Assembly (NCBI GenBank): GCA_035534435.1
Contig: DATLRX010000076.1
Location: 1-38,432 of the forward strand
Length of the DNA stretch: 38,432 nt
Direction of reading: 5' to 3'
DNA from: Palsa-851 sp035534435
GTDB taxonomy: Bacteria > Chloroflexota > Dormibacteria > Aeolococcales > Aeolococcaceae
This document shows, in pieces, positions 6,283 through 16,529 of this stretch; positions within the stretch are counted from its first letter, which is position 1; each line of letters opens with the position of its first letter. The translations under genes were made by a program, and so were the position numbers. The notes beneath the pieces were generated by a model. It saw only the letters and a program-made list of their open reading frames with translations. It was not told where the DNA came from and searched no databases.

Positions 6283-7184
6283 TGCTATGGACGGCGCTAG
6301 CCGAGACTGACAAACTGCGACGCGTGTGGACCCGCGGGCTCGCGCGCTGGTATGCGGAGAGCGGCCGGCATCACCTGCCGTGGCGTGCCACTGACGACCC
6401 CTGGGCGATCCTCGTCAGCGAGGTCATGCTCCAGCAGACGCAGGTTGCTCGAGTCATCGGGCGCTGGGAATCCTTCATGGCTCGCTGGCCGAATCCCGAC
6501 GCCTGCGCCACGGCCCCGCTCGACGACGTCCTCCGCGAGTGGCAGGGCCTCGGGTACCCACGCCGGGCGCGAGCGCTCCACGACACCGCAAACGCCCTTC
6601 GCGCACGCGGATGGCCGGCGACTGAGGCAGGGCTGCGCGAGCTGCCCGGTGTCGGCGCGTACACCGCCAGGGCGCTGCGCGTCCTTGCCTTCGGAGACGC
6701 GGGCGTCCCGCCGCAGGACGTCAACATCGCCCGGGTCACCGCCAGAGCAGCGCTGGGCCTCGAGCCGCGTGATGTCCACACCGCGGCGCTCGAGGCGGCG
6801 CTCACCGCGGCGCGACCGCGTGCGCTGAGCTCTCGCGAGTTCACGTATGCCCTCTTCGATACCGGCGCCGTTCATTGCCGTGCGCGTCCCCTGTGCCATG
6901 GATGTCCGCTCGCGACCGGGTGCGCATCCCGACCACGTGTCGCGATCGGACCCGCGCCGGCAGGGCGCCCGTCAGTCCGCTACAAGGGGAGCACCCGGGA
7001 GCTGCGCGGCGCGGTGCTCCGCGCCATGCTCGCAACCCCCGCGCCGCGCAGCATCGACGAGCTCCACTCGCATGTTGCGACCGTAGCTGCAGGGCGCGAT
7101 CGCGGCGCGGTCGCGACGGTGCTGGAGGCGCTCGTCCGTGAACGATTGGTGAGCCCGATCGCGCCGACAGGTAGCATCAGCTGA
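6225..7184 (+). CDS. mutY: A/G-specific adenine glycosylase MutY
   Basis: Base-excision repair enzyme that removes adenine mispaired with 8-oxoguanine. Numbered from ATG 6225: LPWR (51-54), catalytic Glu in SEVMLQQTQV (E66), helix-hairpin-helix LPGVGAYTA (140-148), catalytic Asp in QDVNIARV (D165), and a Fe-S cluster motif with C218, C224, C227 and C233. The first Cys interval is five residues, one less than the usual six. There is no NUDIX-like 8-oxoG domain; instead a short winged-helix-like C-terminus (ELRGAVLRAML...LEALVRERLV) as in actinobacterial MutY. The start is unsure: neither ATG 6225 (inside an inverted repeat) nor GTG 6324 (286 residues) has an SD. Confidence 0.85.
   Translation: MGHGRVKRTRSGRVPVRYGLLWTALAETDKLRRVWTRGLARWYAESGRHHLPWRATDDPWAILVSEVMLQQTQVARVIGRWESFMARWPNPDACATAPLDDVLREWQGLGYPRRARALHDTANALRARGWPATEAGLRELPGVGAYTARALRVLAFGDAGVPPQDVNIARVTARAALGLEPRDVHTAALEAALTAARPRALSSREFTYALFDTGAVHCRARPLCHGCPLATGCASRPRVAIGPAPAGRPSVRYKGSTRELRGAVLRAMLATPAPRSIDELHSHVATVAAGRDRGAVATVLEALVRERLVSPIAPTGSIS
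7172..7177 (+). promoter_or_regulatory. -10 box TAGCAT, likely leaderless start
   Basis: TAGCAT ends 8 nt before ATG 7186, and the gap (CAGCTGAG) holds no SD. The box lies in the last codons of mutY, so the formyltransferase gene seems to have its own promoter and a leaderless message. Confidence 0.45.
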
Positions 7185-7185
7185 G

Positions 7186-8190
7186 ATGGCCACCAACTCC
7201 GTCTACCTGGATGCGGTGCGAAACGATCTCTGGGCGCACGAGATCTTCACGTTCATCCCCGATCGCGACCTCCCTCCCCCGCCCGAGGTCATCGCGGCCG
7301 GCTCCGGACCTCGCGTCGCGTTCGCGGGGTTCCCTTCCGACTTCAGCCTCGCGTTCCTGCTCCGGCTGCTCCAGCTCGACGTGCAGCCCGTCGGGATCAT
7401 CACGTCTCCTGGAGCGCATCCCGCGATCCTCGGCGACAACGCGCTCAGCCGGATCGCCGATCACCTCGGCATTCCCCTCATCCGCGCGTGGCGAATCAAC
7501 GACGAGCACTCCCGATTCGCCATCGACGAGCTCGGGCTCGACGCGGTGGTCATGGCCAGCTTCGACCAGATCGTCGGGCCACGTGCGCTGGGTCTCGCGC
7601 GACACGGCTGGCTCAACGTCCATCCGAGCCTGCTTCCGGCGTATCGGGGCCCGGAGCCGGTGTACTGGGCGATCGCCGACGGCGCGCCCGTCACGGGGAT
7701 CAGCCTGCATCGCGCCGCCCCCAAGGTCGACGCCGGACCAGTCCTGGCGCAGGCGCCGCTCACGATCGAGCCGACCGACACCGCCGGCACCCTCACGCGG
7801 AAGCTCGTCGAGATCGGCATGGACCTGCTACCCGAGGCGGTCGCCGGACTCATCTCGGACTCGCCGGGTCTCCCGATGGACATGGCGACCTCGTCGTATC
7901 GAAGCTCCGTCGGTCATCGGTCGCTCGAGGAGGCCGCGTCAGCCGAGGAGGCCGAGCGCATGGTTCGAGCCGGCGTGCCGAACATGCTTCCGTGGGTCCA
8001 CCTCAATGGCCACCCCGTATACGTGTCGGCCAGTGCCGTCGTCCCCACCGACGCTGACACCAACGGGACGCCCGTGCTTCATTTCGACGGTGCGGATCTG
8101 GAGCTCCTGCAGATCATGGAGACCTGCGGCTGCCATCACAACATGAACGACTGCGAGCACCGGAGGTCGCGGACGGTCACGGCTCGATGA
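7186..8190 (+). CDS. Methionyl-tRNA formyltransferase-like protein
   Basis: A 334-residue formyltransferase that would transfer a formyl group from 10-formyl-tetrahydrofolate. The triad N144, H146 (NVHPSLLPAYRG) and D182 (KVDAGPVL) has the spacing of E. coli Fmt (N108, H110, D146). The C-terminal part (about 245-300, LPWVHLNGHPVYVSASAVV) resembles the Fmt C-terminal domain. Unusual are a 40-residue N-terminal extension before the Rossmann-like strand PRVAFAGF, and a C-terminal Cys/His cluster (C314, C316, H317, H318, C323, H325) that could bind metal. It may be the housekeeping Fmt or a paralogue formylating another amine; nothing in the neighbourhood decides. Confidence 0.7.
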   Translation: MATNSVYLDAVRNDLWAHEIFTFIPDRDLPPPPEVIAAGSGPRVAFAGFPSDFSLAFLLRLLQLDVQPVGIITSPGAHPAILGDNALSRIADHLGIPLIRAWRINDEHSRFAIDELGLDAVVMASFDQIVGPRALGLARHGWLNVHPSLLPAYRGPEPVYWAIADGAPVTGISLHRAAPKVDAGPVLAQAPLTIEPTDTAGTLTRKLVEIGMDLLPEAVAGLISDSPGLPMDMATSSYRSSVGHRSLEEAASAEEAERMVRAGVPNMLPWVHLNGHPVYVSASAVVPTDADTNGTPVLHFDGADLELLQIMETCGCHHNMNDCEHRRSRTVTAR

Positions 8191-8229
8191 AGGAGTGCGC
8201 CTCGGGTCGTACCCGTAGCGACCGCCGGG

Positions 8230-8235
8230 TATGAT
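8230..8235 (+). promoter_or_regulatory. -10 box TATGAT, likely leaderless start
   Basis: TATGAT ends 9 nt before ATG 8245; the nine bases CCAGCCGCC carry no SD. This indicates a promoter separate from the formyltransferase gene and a leaderless or nearly leaderless transcript. Confidence 0.5.
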
Positions 8236-8244
8236 CCAGCCGCC

Positions 8245-8691
8245 ATGGCAACAGCGGGTTCGCCCAGCGTTCTGATCGTCGAGGACGATGACGGCGTTCG
8301 CGGGTTCCTGACGTTCGCGCTCGAGCGCGCCGGCTATGCGCCGGTCGGGGTCCGCACCGGAGAGGAGGCGATGGCCGAGCTGCATCGCACGGCTGCCCCG
8401 GTGATCCTCATCGACGGGATCCTCCCCGACATGCACGGAGTCCGCCTCGCCCGAGCAATCCTCGAGGAGCCCGCGCTCGAGCGGGTGGCGATCAGCTTTG
8501 TGACCGGCGCCATCCGTGACGATCGCGCTGCGGAAGCCGGGCTCGGCGCCCTCAGCAAGCCACTCCGCGTCCGCGACCTCACCGACGCCGTCGAGACGTT
8601 GCTGCAGTGGCGGGACGCGGGTGGCAGCCCTGTGGCCGATCGCATCGCCGCGCTCGCGCACCTCGAACATCTTTTCCTCGTCGGCGCCTGA
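8245..8691 (+). CDS. Single-domain response regulator (receiver only)
   Basis: A 148-residue CheY-like receiver: acidic pocket in VEDDDG (about 12-17), phosphoacceptor D57 in LIDGILPDMHG, switch Thr in FVTGA and Lys in SKPLRV. The C-terminal ~35 residues (TLLQWRDAGGSP...) form no DNA-binding or enzymatic output. It likely relays phosphate or regulates by binding a partner. The next gene (36-bp gap, same strand) codes for a degenerate GGDEF-like protein that may be that partner. No kinase is adjacent; the one at 21227 is 12 kb away. Confidence 0.8.
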   Translation: MATAGSPSVLIVEDDDGVRGFLTFALERAGYAPVGVRTGEEAMAELHRTAAPVILIDGILPDMHGVRLARAILEEPALERVAISFVTGAIRDDRAAEAGLGALSKPLRVRDLTDAVETLLQWRDAGGSPVADRIAALAHLEHLFLVGA

Positions 8692-8727
8692 CCGACGTTG
8701 CCCGAACAGGAATGACGGAGATCCCCG

Positions 8728-9141
8728 ATGAGTGACTCGAGAACGTTGTCGCTGCTGCCCTGGCAGGTAACCCTGGACGAGTTCACGCGCTCCGCACTCG
8801 AAGCCGGGCCCGAGGCATCGTGCTGCGTTTTCGTGGTCGATCCATCGATCCCGTCAGCCGCGCGAAGCGGTTACGCCTCGCTCGTGATGGCCTACTCGCG
8901 TGCCGACGAGCCCGTGTGCATCCTCGAGGACGGGGCGGCGATCGTTCTCGTACGCGAGGGTGGCAACGCCTCAGGGAACGCGCTCGCGCAGCGCGTGCTC
9001 GTGCAGATGCGCAAGCTGGCACTCGACAGGACGCTCACCGCCGGTCTGTCGCTCCTCGGAGACGACCCCGGCGAGGGCATCGCCGCGGCCCGTGCGGCGG
9101 CGGTCGCCGTGCCGGCCGGCCAGGTGGGCACGGCGAGCTGA
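8728..9141 (+). CDS. Degenerate GGDEF-like protein
   Basis: A 137-residue protein that follows the diguanylate-cyclase pattern without its active site. An R-x-D...-x-LEDGAAIVLV strand pair stands where RLGGDEFAVLL is expected. A helix (GNALAQRVLVQMRKLAL) and the strand TLTAGLSLLGDDPGEGI, then AAARAAAVAV, match the vtvSiGva...A..A segments. The GG(D/E)EF signature is missing, so c-di-GMP synthesis is not expected; a sensory or binding role is inferred. ATG 8728 has GGAG 8 nt upstream, so it probably follows the response regulator on one transcript. Similarity is at pattern level only. Confidence 0.5.
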   Translation: MSDSRTLSLLPWQVTLDEFTRSALEAGPEASCCVFVVDPSIPSAARSGYASLVMAYSRADEPVCILEDGAAIVLVREGGNASGNALAQRVLVQMRKLALDRTLTAGLSLLGDDPGEGIAAARAAAVAVPAGQVGTAS

Positions 9142-9153
9142 TCTCCGCCCGGG

Positions 9154-10992
9154 TCAGCGAGGCCGGGTGAGGGCAGTCCCGATCCGCCGCGGGAGCGGAT
9201 CCTTGCGCAGCTGCTCGAGCGTACGCGGCAGCGGGATTGACCAGTTGGGCCGGTCGACGGCGCCGGGAAGGTTCGGCCGCCGCTCGGCCAGCGCGGCATC
9301 GTCGAGGGTCGCCACGATGAGACGGCTCGGCGCGGTTCCGAGAGCGTCGTAGGCACGCTCGACGACCAGCGACGCCGGGTCTCCGTCCTCGGCGGCCGTC
9401 ATCCGCCGCAGGCGGCGCCGGACGCTCAGCTCCGCATCGCGGTTCACCGCACGACCTTCGGACTCCATCTCGCGGAGATCGGCGCCGGTCCAGACGCCCG
9501 CGGCGGTGGGAAGGTCGTGCGTGCTGAGCGCGGCCAGAGCTCCGACGGGAAACCGGCTCGGTCGCTCCGACTCGAACCACGCGAGACGGTATGAGAGGAC
9601 CCGGCGGTGACGGAGCTCGGGCCGGACACCGTCCTCGACGGTTCCGAGATCCTCGCCGATCACTGCGCAACCCGCCCGCTCGCTCTCGATCGCCAGGATG
9701 TCGAGCAGCTCGTGCGCCGGGTAGCGCACGTAGGCACCTCTCGACGGGTCCGTGGCGCTGAGCGGCACCCACCAGAGCCGGAAGAGCCCCATCACATGGT
9801 CGATGCGGATGCCTCTGCCGGCGCGCATCATCCTGCGGAACGTCGCCACGAGCGGGGCATATCCGCTTGCTCGCAGCCGATGCGGGTCGAACGGCGGGAC
9901 GCCCCAGTCCTGGCCGGCCGGGTTGAAGGCGTCCGGCGGGGCACCGATGCGCGCTGTCGACGCGACCTCGTCCTGCCAGAGCCACGCGTCCGCGCCGTCA
10001 GACGCGAACCCCACCGCAAGGTCGTGGATGATCGGCACCTGCTCGCCGGCACGGGCGAGCTGGGTGTCGATGCACCACTGCAACCAGCGGTGGAAGTCGA
10101 CGCGGTCGCGGGCGCCGTTGACGAGCGCCTGGGATGCGGCGGTGTCGGGACGCCGGTACTCCTCCGGCCATGCCGACCACGGCCCCGGATGGCGCTCGGC
10201 GAGGACGCAGAAGCACGCGTATCGCTCGAGGAGCGCGCCCTCCCGGGTGACGTACGCGTCGAAGGCCGCGTCCCCTGGGAAGCGCGACCAGAGGGATTCG
10301 AGCGCGCGCATCTTGAGCGGCAGGACGCGATCCCGGTCGACGTACGGCGAGTCGCGCAGAGCGGCGGCCTCCCGGACCGTCGCAGCGACCACCGGGTCGT
10401 CCGCCGCGCCGGGCATGTCCTCAATGCGGAGGTACAGCGGGTTGCGGAACAGACGGCTCGACGGGAAGTACGGGCTAGGTTCCTGGGGCAGCCCCGGACG
10501 CACGGCATGCAGCGGGTTGAGCAGCACCACGGCGGCTCCGCTGTCATGCGCCCAGTCGCCGAGCTCGGCAAGGTCGCCGAGATCCCCGAATCCCCAGTTG
10601 GCGCGCGAGCGGACCGCGTACAGCTGCACCGCCCAACCCCACCCGCGAATGTCCGCGGGGAGTGCGCATCTCCCAGGGCTGGTGATGAGCCGCGCCCGGC
10701 GTCCGTCGGCAAAGACCAGCCGGTGGTAGCCGAACGGCAACTCGCGATCAAGGGTCGCGCCGGCGCCGACCTCGCGCCCATCCTCCAGCTCGATGCTGAC
10801 GGCGGCGGGCGGGAGCGGTTCGCCTCGGCGGACGAAGACGGGTTCCTCACCGGCCCCGTCGCGTGGAAGCATCGACGCCTCCACCGCCCGCGCGTCGTCT
10901 TCGCTGATGGCGCGGCGAGCCCCCGTCGCATCCTCGTACTCTCTCTGGACGCCCCATGCCGGCAGGTCGCCGGCGCGCGTGGCAACTGTCAC
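9154..10992 (-). CDS. malQ: 4-alpha-glucanotransferase MalQ (amylomaltase, GH77)
   Basis: Transfers glucan segments between maltodextrins, releasing glucose; cytosolic partner of glycogen debranching. I chose GTG 10992 (about 612 residues) because the N-terminal GDLPAWGVQREYEDATG is the expected MalQ beginning, whereas the open frame up to 11391 is shadow of glgX. GH77 residues: nucleophile in IRIDHVMG (D398), acid/base in VIGEDLGT (E447) and STHDLPT (D493). PSPYFPSSRLFRNPLYL is the family acceptor-site segment, and the C-terminus has NLPGAVDRPNW. It is divergent from glgX with only 35 bp between starts, so the two share a regulatory region. No SD seen. Confidence 0.9.
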   Translation of the reverse strand: MTVATRAGDLPAWGVQREYEDATGARRAISEDDARAVEASMLPRDGAGEEPVFVRRGEPLPPAAVSIELEDGREVGAGATLDRELPFGYHRLVFADGRRARLITSPGRCALPADIRGWGWAVQLYAVRSRANWGFGDLGDLAELGDWAHDSGAAVVLLNPLHAVRPGLPQEPSPYFPSSRLFRNPLYLRIEDMPGAADDPVVAATVREAAALRDSPYVDRDRVLPLKMRALESLWSRFPGDAAFDAYVTREGALLERYACFCVLAERHPGPWSAWPEEYRRPDTAASQALVNGARDRVDFHRWLQWCIDTQLARAGEQVPIIHDLAVGFASDGADAWLWQDEVASTARIGAPPDAFNPAGQDWGVPPFDPHRLRASGYAPLVATFRRMMRAGRGIRIDHVMGLFRLWWVPLSATDPSRGAYVRYPAHELLDILAIESERAGCAVIGEDLGTVEDGVRPELRHRRVLSYRLAWFESERPSRFPVGALAALSTHDLPTAAGVWTGADLREMESEGRAVNRDAELSVRRRLRRMTAAEDGDPASLVVERAYDALGTAPSRLIVATLDDAALAERRPNLPGAVDRPNWSIPLPRTLEQLRKDPLPRRIGTALTRPR

Positions 10993-11027
10993 GCCGCGGA
11001 CCCGATTGCACAGGATTGAGTGGAGCC

Positions 11028-13163
<2,136 letters not shown>

Positions 13164-13169
<6 letters not shown>

Positions 13170-13178
13170 GCTTCAGAC
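13164..13178. terminator. Hairpin between converging genes
   Basis: GTCTGA-GCT-TCAGAC contains the glgX stop (TGA 13167-13169) and the reverse-strand stop of the DUF2252 gene (13173-13175). CGGG/CCCG bases further out could extend it. No T-run, so termination is only suggested. Confidence 0.35.
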
Positions 13179-14273
13179 GGTCTGCGCCCGGCGCCAGGCG
13201 ACCTGGTCCTGCAGCGTCACCTCCGCCATCAGCTTCGCGCCGTCCTTCAACCAGCCCGCGCCGCGCTTGTCGAGGTCAGCTCGGACCGCGGCGACGCGTC
13301 GCCTCCCGCTGCCGAGATGGACGTTCGCCGCTTCGACACCCATGGAATAGAGCAGCTGCGGCTGGTTCACCGTCGTCGTGGTGGTGAACTCGATCCGGCT
13401 GCAGTCCGGAGCAAGACGTCGGATCACCCATCCGTCATGCACCTCGAGGAACGGGTCGGCGCAGCGCACGGCGCCGGCGACGATGGCCTCGTAGTGGATC
13501 GGCGGGACGGCGCCGGGATCGTCCACCCAGCCGGCGGCCGAACCGACGAGTGCCTTCGCCTCGCGGGCGATCAGGCCCCCACGGTGCTCGGCCAGGGCGA
13601 CCACTCGGGGGTGGCCCAGGCTTCCCAGCCCGGCGCGACGCGCCACGTAGTGGGGAGCGTCGGAGCCGCGGAGCGCGGCTCGCAGAAGCTTCACCGCCTG
13701 CGCCTGGGGCGCGCGGATCGCCGGCAGGCCGCGCATCTTCGTCCAGAAGCTGACCGGGTTGCGCAGCTCGGATTCGGCCTCGGCGCGCAGCACGGGATGG
13801 TCCTCGGCGAGGACGAATGGCAGGCCGTCGCCCGCGATGCCGTCGCGATAGCCGTCGAGGATCGACGCGCACGCCGCGCGCGGCGTGATCTGCAGCCTGC
13901 CGGCATCGATCGCCAGCCGCGCCGAGGTCGCGAGACGCACCAGGTCGATCGTGTACGGAAGCGGATACGACTCGTCGAAGTCATTGATACCCCAGATGAG
14001 GCGGCCCTCGTTGTCGCGCCATGTGCCGAAGTTCTCGGTGTGCAGATCGCCGACGGCGAGCACCTTCGGCGCGCGCGCGAGCTCCGGACAGCGCGCGGGC
14101 CACTGCTGCATCCAGCGGTAGAACGTCGCGCGCAGGAAGGGAAAGGCACCGGCCGCCATCTCCGCGTGCTTGAAGGCGATATCAGCGCGCACCAGGGGTA
14201 CCTGACGGCCCACCCACGCTTCGTAGTTCCGGGTTGCCGTCACGATCGGCACAGGCGGCGCGGATCGCGGCAT
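13173..14273 (-). CDS. DUF2252 protein (kinase-like fold)
   Basis: A 366-residue protein starting at ATG 14273; the frame beyond it towards 14621 is shadow of the antiporter. Visible signatures of DUF2252, a family with an aminoglycoside-phosphotransferase-like fold, are VGDLHTENFGTW (74-85) and NDFDESYPLPYTIDLVRLA (97-115), equivalent to the catalytic-loop HxxN and the metal-binding Asp. Substrate unknown for the family. It converges on glgX (3-bp gap) and its ATG is only 9 bp from the ATG of the divergent antiporter gene, so each promoter would have to lie in the other's coding region unless the real start is further in (GTG 14243 is an option). Confidence 0.8.
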   Translation of the reverse strand: MPRSAPPVPIVTATRNYEAWVGRQVPLVRADIAFKHAEMAAGAFPFLRATFYRWMQQWPARCPELARAPKVLAVGDLHTENFGTWRDNEGRLIWGINDFDESYPLPYTIDLVRLATSARLAIDAGRLQITPRAACASILDGYRDGIAGDGLPFVLAEDHPVLRAEAESELRNPVSFWTKMRGLPAIRAPQAQAVKLLRAALRGSDAPHYVARRAGLGSLGHPRVVALAEHRGGLIAREAKALVGSAAGWVDDPGAVPPIHYEAIVAGAVRCADPFLEVHDGWVIRRLAPDCSRIEFTTTTTVNQPQLLYSMGVEAANVHLGSGRRRVAAVRADLDKRGAGWLKDGAKLMAEVTLQDQVAWRRAQTV

Positions 14274-14282
14274 GATCGCCCG

Positions 14283-15464
14283 ATGTTCGCGCAGCTGACG
14301 ATCCTCATGCTCGCGGGCAGCATGGGGCCGCTCCTCGCGTACGGCCGCAGGGGCCTCGTTCCCGCGGTGATCGGCGAGCTGATCGCCGGCGTCGTGCTCG
14401 GCCACACCGGGTTCGGTGTCATCAACTCCTCGGTGGAGCCGCTGCCCGTGCTGAGCGCGATCGGTTTCGCGATGCTCATGTTCACCGCCGGCACCCACGT
14501 CGACATCGGGTCCCCGGCCATACGTCAGGGCTTCGCACGCGGGGTGCTCGGGCTCGCGGTCGTCGCGGTGACCGCGATCCCGCTCGGCCTTCTGGTGGAT
14601 CGCTCGCTCTCTATCGGGCACCCAGCGCTGATTGCGGTGATCATCGCCGGCAGCTCGGCGGCGATCGCGTTTCCCATCATCGAGGAGCGAAAGCTGGCCG
14701 GCCCGAATGTCGCGTTCCTGATCGCATGGGTCGCGGTCGCGGACTCGGTGACCGTTGTGATGATGCCGCTGACGCTGGCAAAGTCGGGAAGCCCGCTCGA
14801 GGCGCTGGGCGGTGATGCGGCGATCATCGTCGTCGGGATCCTCGCGCTCCTCGCCGCCGAGCGCATCCGCGCCAACGCCGTTCTCGGCCAGATGCGCAAC
14901 GAGTCGCTGCAGCGCGGATGGGCCTGGCAGGTGCGCATCTCGCTCGTGCTCCTGCTCGGGCTGTCCGCGATCGCGCAGGAAACGGGGGCGAGCACCCTGG
15001 TCGCCGGGTTCCTCGCCGGGATGATCCTCGTCAGGCTTCGCGAGTCGGATCGTCTCGCGCTCCAGTTCACGGGCGTTGCCAACGGGTTCTTCGTGCCGCT
15101 GTTCTTCGTGCTCCTCGGCGCCCAGCTCGACCTGCGGGCGCTGCTCACAACCCCGTCACGCATCCTGCTCGCGATCTGCCTGGTCTGTGCCACGGTCATC
15201 ACGCACGTGATCGCCGCTCGGGTTGCCGGGCACGAGCGCTACCTCGCGACCGGCCTTGCCGCGTCCGCGCAGCTGGGGATGCCGGCCGCCGCCGCGAGCC
15301 TCGGACTCACGACGGGACTGCTCACGCCCGCGGTGGCTGCCGCGCTCGTTGCGGGCGGGGTTCTCACGCTCATCCCAGCGACGATCGGCTCGCTGATGCT
15401 CGCTCGCGGCGCGACCTTGCCGAAGCCGTCGACCTCCGGTACAGCCGCCGCGTCGCCAACCTGA
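14283..15464 (+). CDS. CPA2-type cation:proton antiporter
   Basis: A 393-residue integral membrane protein of the Na+/H+ exchanger family (PF00999 type), with about 11-12 hydrophobic segments from the first residues (MFAQLTILMLAGSMGPLLAYG). GELIAGVVLGHTGFG (about 32-46) and FLAGMILVRLRESDRLALQF are typical CPA2/KefB-like segments, and AVADSVTVVMM is in the ion-binding region. No C-terminal TrkA-N (RCK) domain, so it lacks nucleotide regulation in cis. The 322 upstream codons of open frame are shadow of the DUF2252 gene. A CATGAT hexamer 6 nt upstream of ATG resembles a -10 box. Ion specificity cannot be told. Confidence 0.85.
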   Translation: MFAQLTILMLAGSMGPLLAYGRRGLVPAVIGELIAGVVLGHTGFGVINSSVEPLPVLSAIGFAMLMFTAGTHVDIGSPAIRQGFARGVLGLAVVAVTAIPLGLLVDRSLSIGHPALIAVIIAGSSAAIAFPIIEERKLAGPNVAFLIAWVAVADSVTVVMMPLTLAKSGSPLEALGGDAAIIVVGILALLAAERIRANAVLGQMRNESLQRGWAWQVRISLVLLLGLSAIAQETGASTLVAGFLAGMILVRLRESDRLALQFTGVANGFFVPLFFVLLGAQLDLRALLTTPSRILLAICLVCATVITHVIAARVAGHERYLATGLAASAQLGMPAAAASLGLTTGLLTPAVAAALVAGGVLTLIPATIGSLMLARGATLPKPSTSGTAAASPT

Positions 15465-15482
15465 TCAACCGAGACGGCCCGG

Positions 15483-16466
15483 ATGCTCCGATACATCGTG
15501 GGACGCATCCTGCAGGCGCTCGTCGTCGTCTTCGGGGTGGTGACACTCGTGTTCGTCCTCGAGCATCTCCTTCCCGGCGACCAGGGCCGGATCATGCTCG
15601 GACCACGCGCGACGCCGCCGCAATGGGCGCTCTACGACCACGAGAACGGGCTCGACCAGCCGGTCTTCGTGCAGTACATTTCCTTTCTCGAGAACGTCGT
15701 CCGTGGCAGGATCGCGTTCACGCCGCCGGGATTCGCCGACCAGCTCGACCCGATCCAGGGCGTCGCCGTCGACCTCGATCTCCGTGCGCTGGTCGAGGGT
15801 CCGATGGTCAACTCGCTCATCCTCACGGGCCTGTCCACGGTTGTCGTGATCGTGTGCATGGTGCCACTCGCCATGTACGAGGCATCGCGACGTCGCACGC
15901 GCGGCGCGCACATCGCGAACATCATCGCGGTCGCGCTCTACTCGACCCCGCCGTTTCTTCTCGGCACGCTCCTGATCGTCCTGCTCGCGTCCGATCTGCG
16001 CCTGCTCTCGCTCAACGCACCGGCATGGGACGTCGGCAACGTTCTCGCTGCTCCGGCGGGACTCGTGCTCCCGGTGTTGACGCTCTCGATCGGCACCATC
16101 GCGCTGTTCAGCCGCTATCTGCGCTCCTCCACGATGGAGGAGCTGACCAAGGATTACATCGCGACCGCGCGATCGAAGGGCGCTTCGCACGCGCGCGTCA
16201 GCCTGCGTCACGCGTTGCCGAATTCCGTGCTGCCGATCATCACACTCCTCGGCACGCGGCTTCCTCAGATCTTCGGCGCGCAGCTCGTCGTCGAAGTGCT
16301 GTTCTCCTACCCGGGCATGGGCCTCGCGCTCTGGAACGCCGCGGTCTATCGCGACTTCTACACGATGCTCGGCGCGATCCTCATCGGGGGCGTGCTCACC
16401 GTGGTCGGGTCGCTCATCACCGACCTCCTGTACGCCGCCGTCGATCCGCGCATCAAGTACGTCTGA
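15483..16466 (+). CDS. Lone OppB/DppB-type ABC transporter permease
   Basis: A 327-residue inner-membrane permease of peptide/nickel-type importers. It starts with the family signature MLRYIVGRILQALVVVFGVV. It has about six transmembrane helices, the EAA loop (EELTKDYIATARSKGASHARV), and the C-terminus LLYAAVDPRIKYV. It starts 18 bp after the antiporter stop. The usual partners (OppC permease, OppD/F ATPases, OppA binding protein) are absent on both sides, which is unusual; they may be elsewhere in the genome. The next gene is the GT4-GH130 fusion, so import of a glycan fragment is possible but speculative. Confidence 0.85.
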   Translation: MLRYIVGRILQALVVVFGVVTLVFVLEHLLPGDQGRIMLGPRATPPQWALYDHENGLDQPVFVQYISFLENVVRGRIAFTPPGFADQLDPIQGVAVDLDLRALVEGPMVNSLILTGLSTVVVIVCMVPLAMYEASRRRTRGAHIANIIAVALYSTPPFLLGTLLIVLLASDLRLLSLNAPAWDVGNVLAAPAGLVLPVLTLSIGTIALFSRYLRSSTMEELTKDYIATARSKGASHARVSLRHALPNSVLPIITLLGTRLPQIFGAQLVVEVLFSYPGMGLALWNAAVYRDFYTMLGAILIGGVLTVVGSLITDLLYAAVDPRIKYV

Positions 16467-16529
16467 CCGGACCCGGCGAGATCGTCGCGGACGCCGTCGG
16501 AAGGCCCGGAGTATGCTGGGTTCAACCGC

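Noticed and set aside
6104..6313. 69-codon minus frame between the phage operators and mutY
   Set aside because: Ser/Arg/Thr-rich, no SD, and it overlaps the start of mutY.
9607..11019. Open frame of 470 codons on the plus strand
   Set aside because: Antisense of malQ, with no family pattern and Arg/Pro-rich composition.
13317..14282. N-terminal extension of the antiporter frame
   Set aside because: It overlaps the DUF2252 gene on the other strand and is not coding; the hydrophobic protein begins at ATG 14283.
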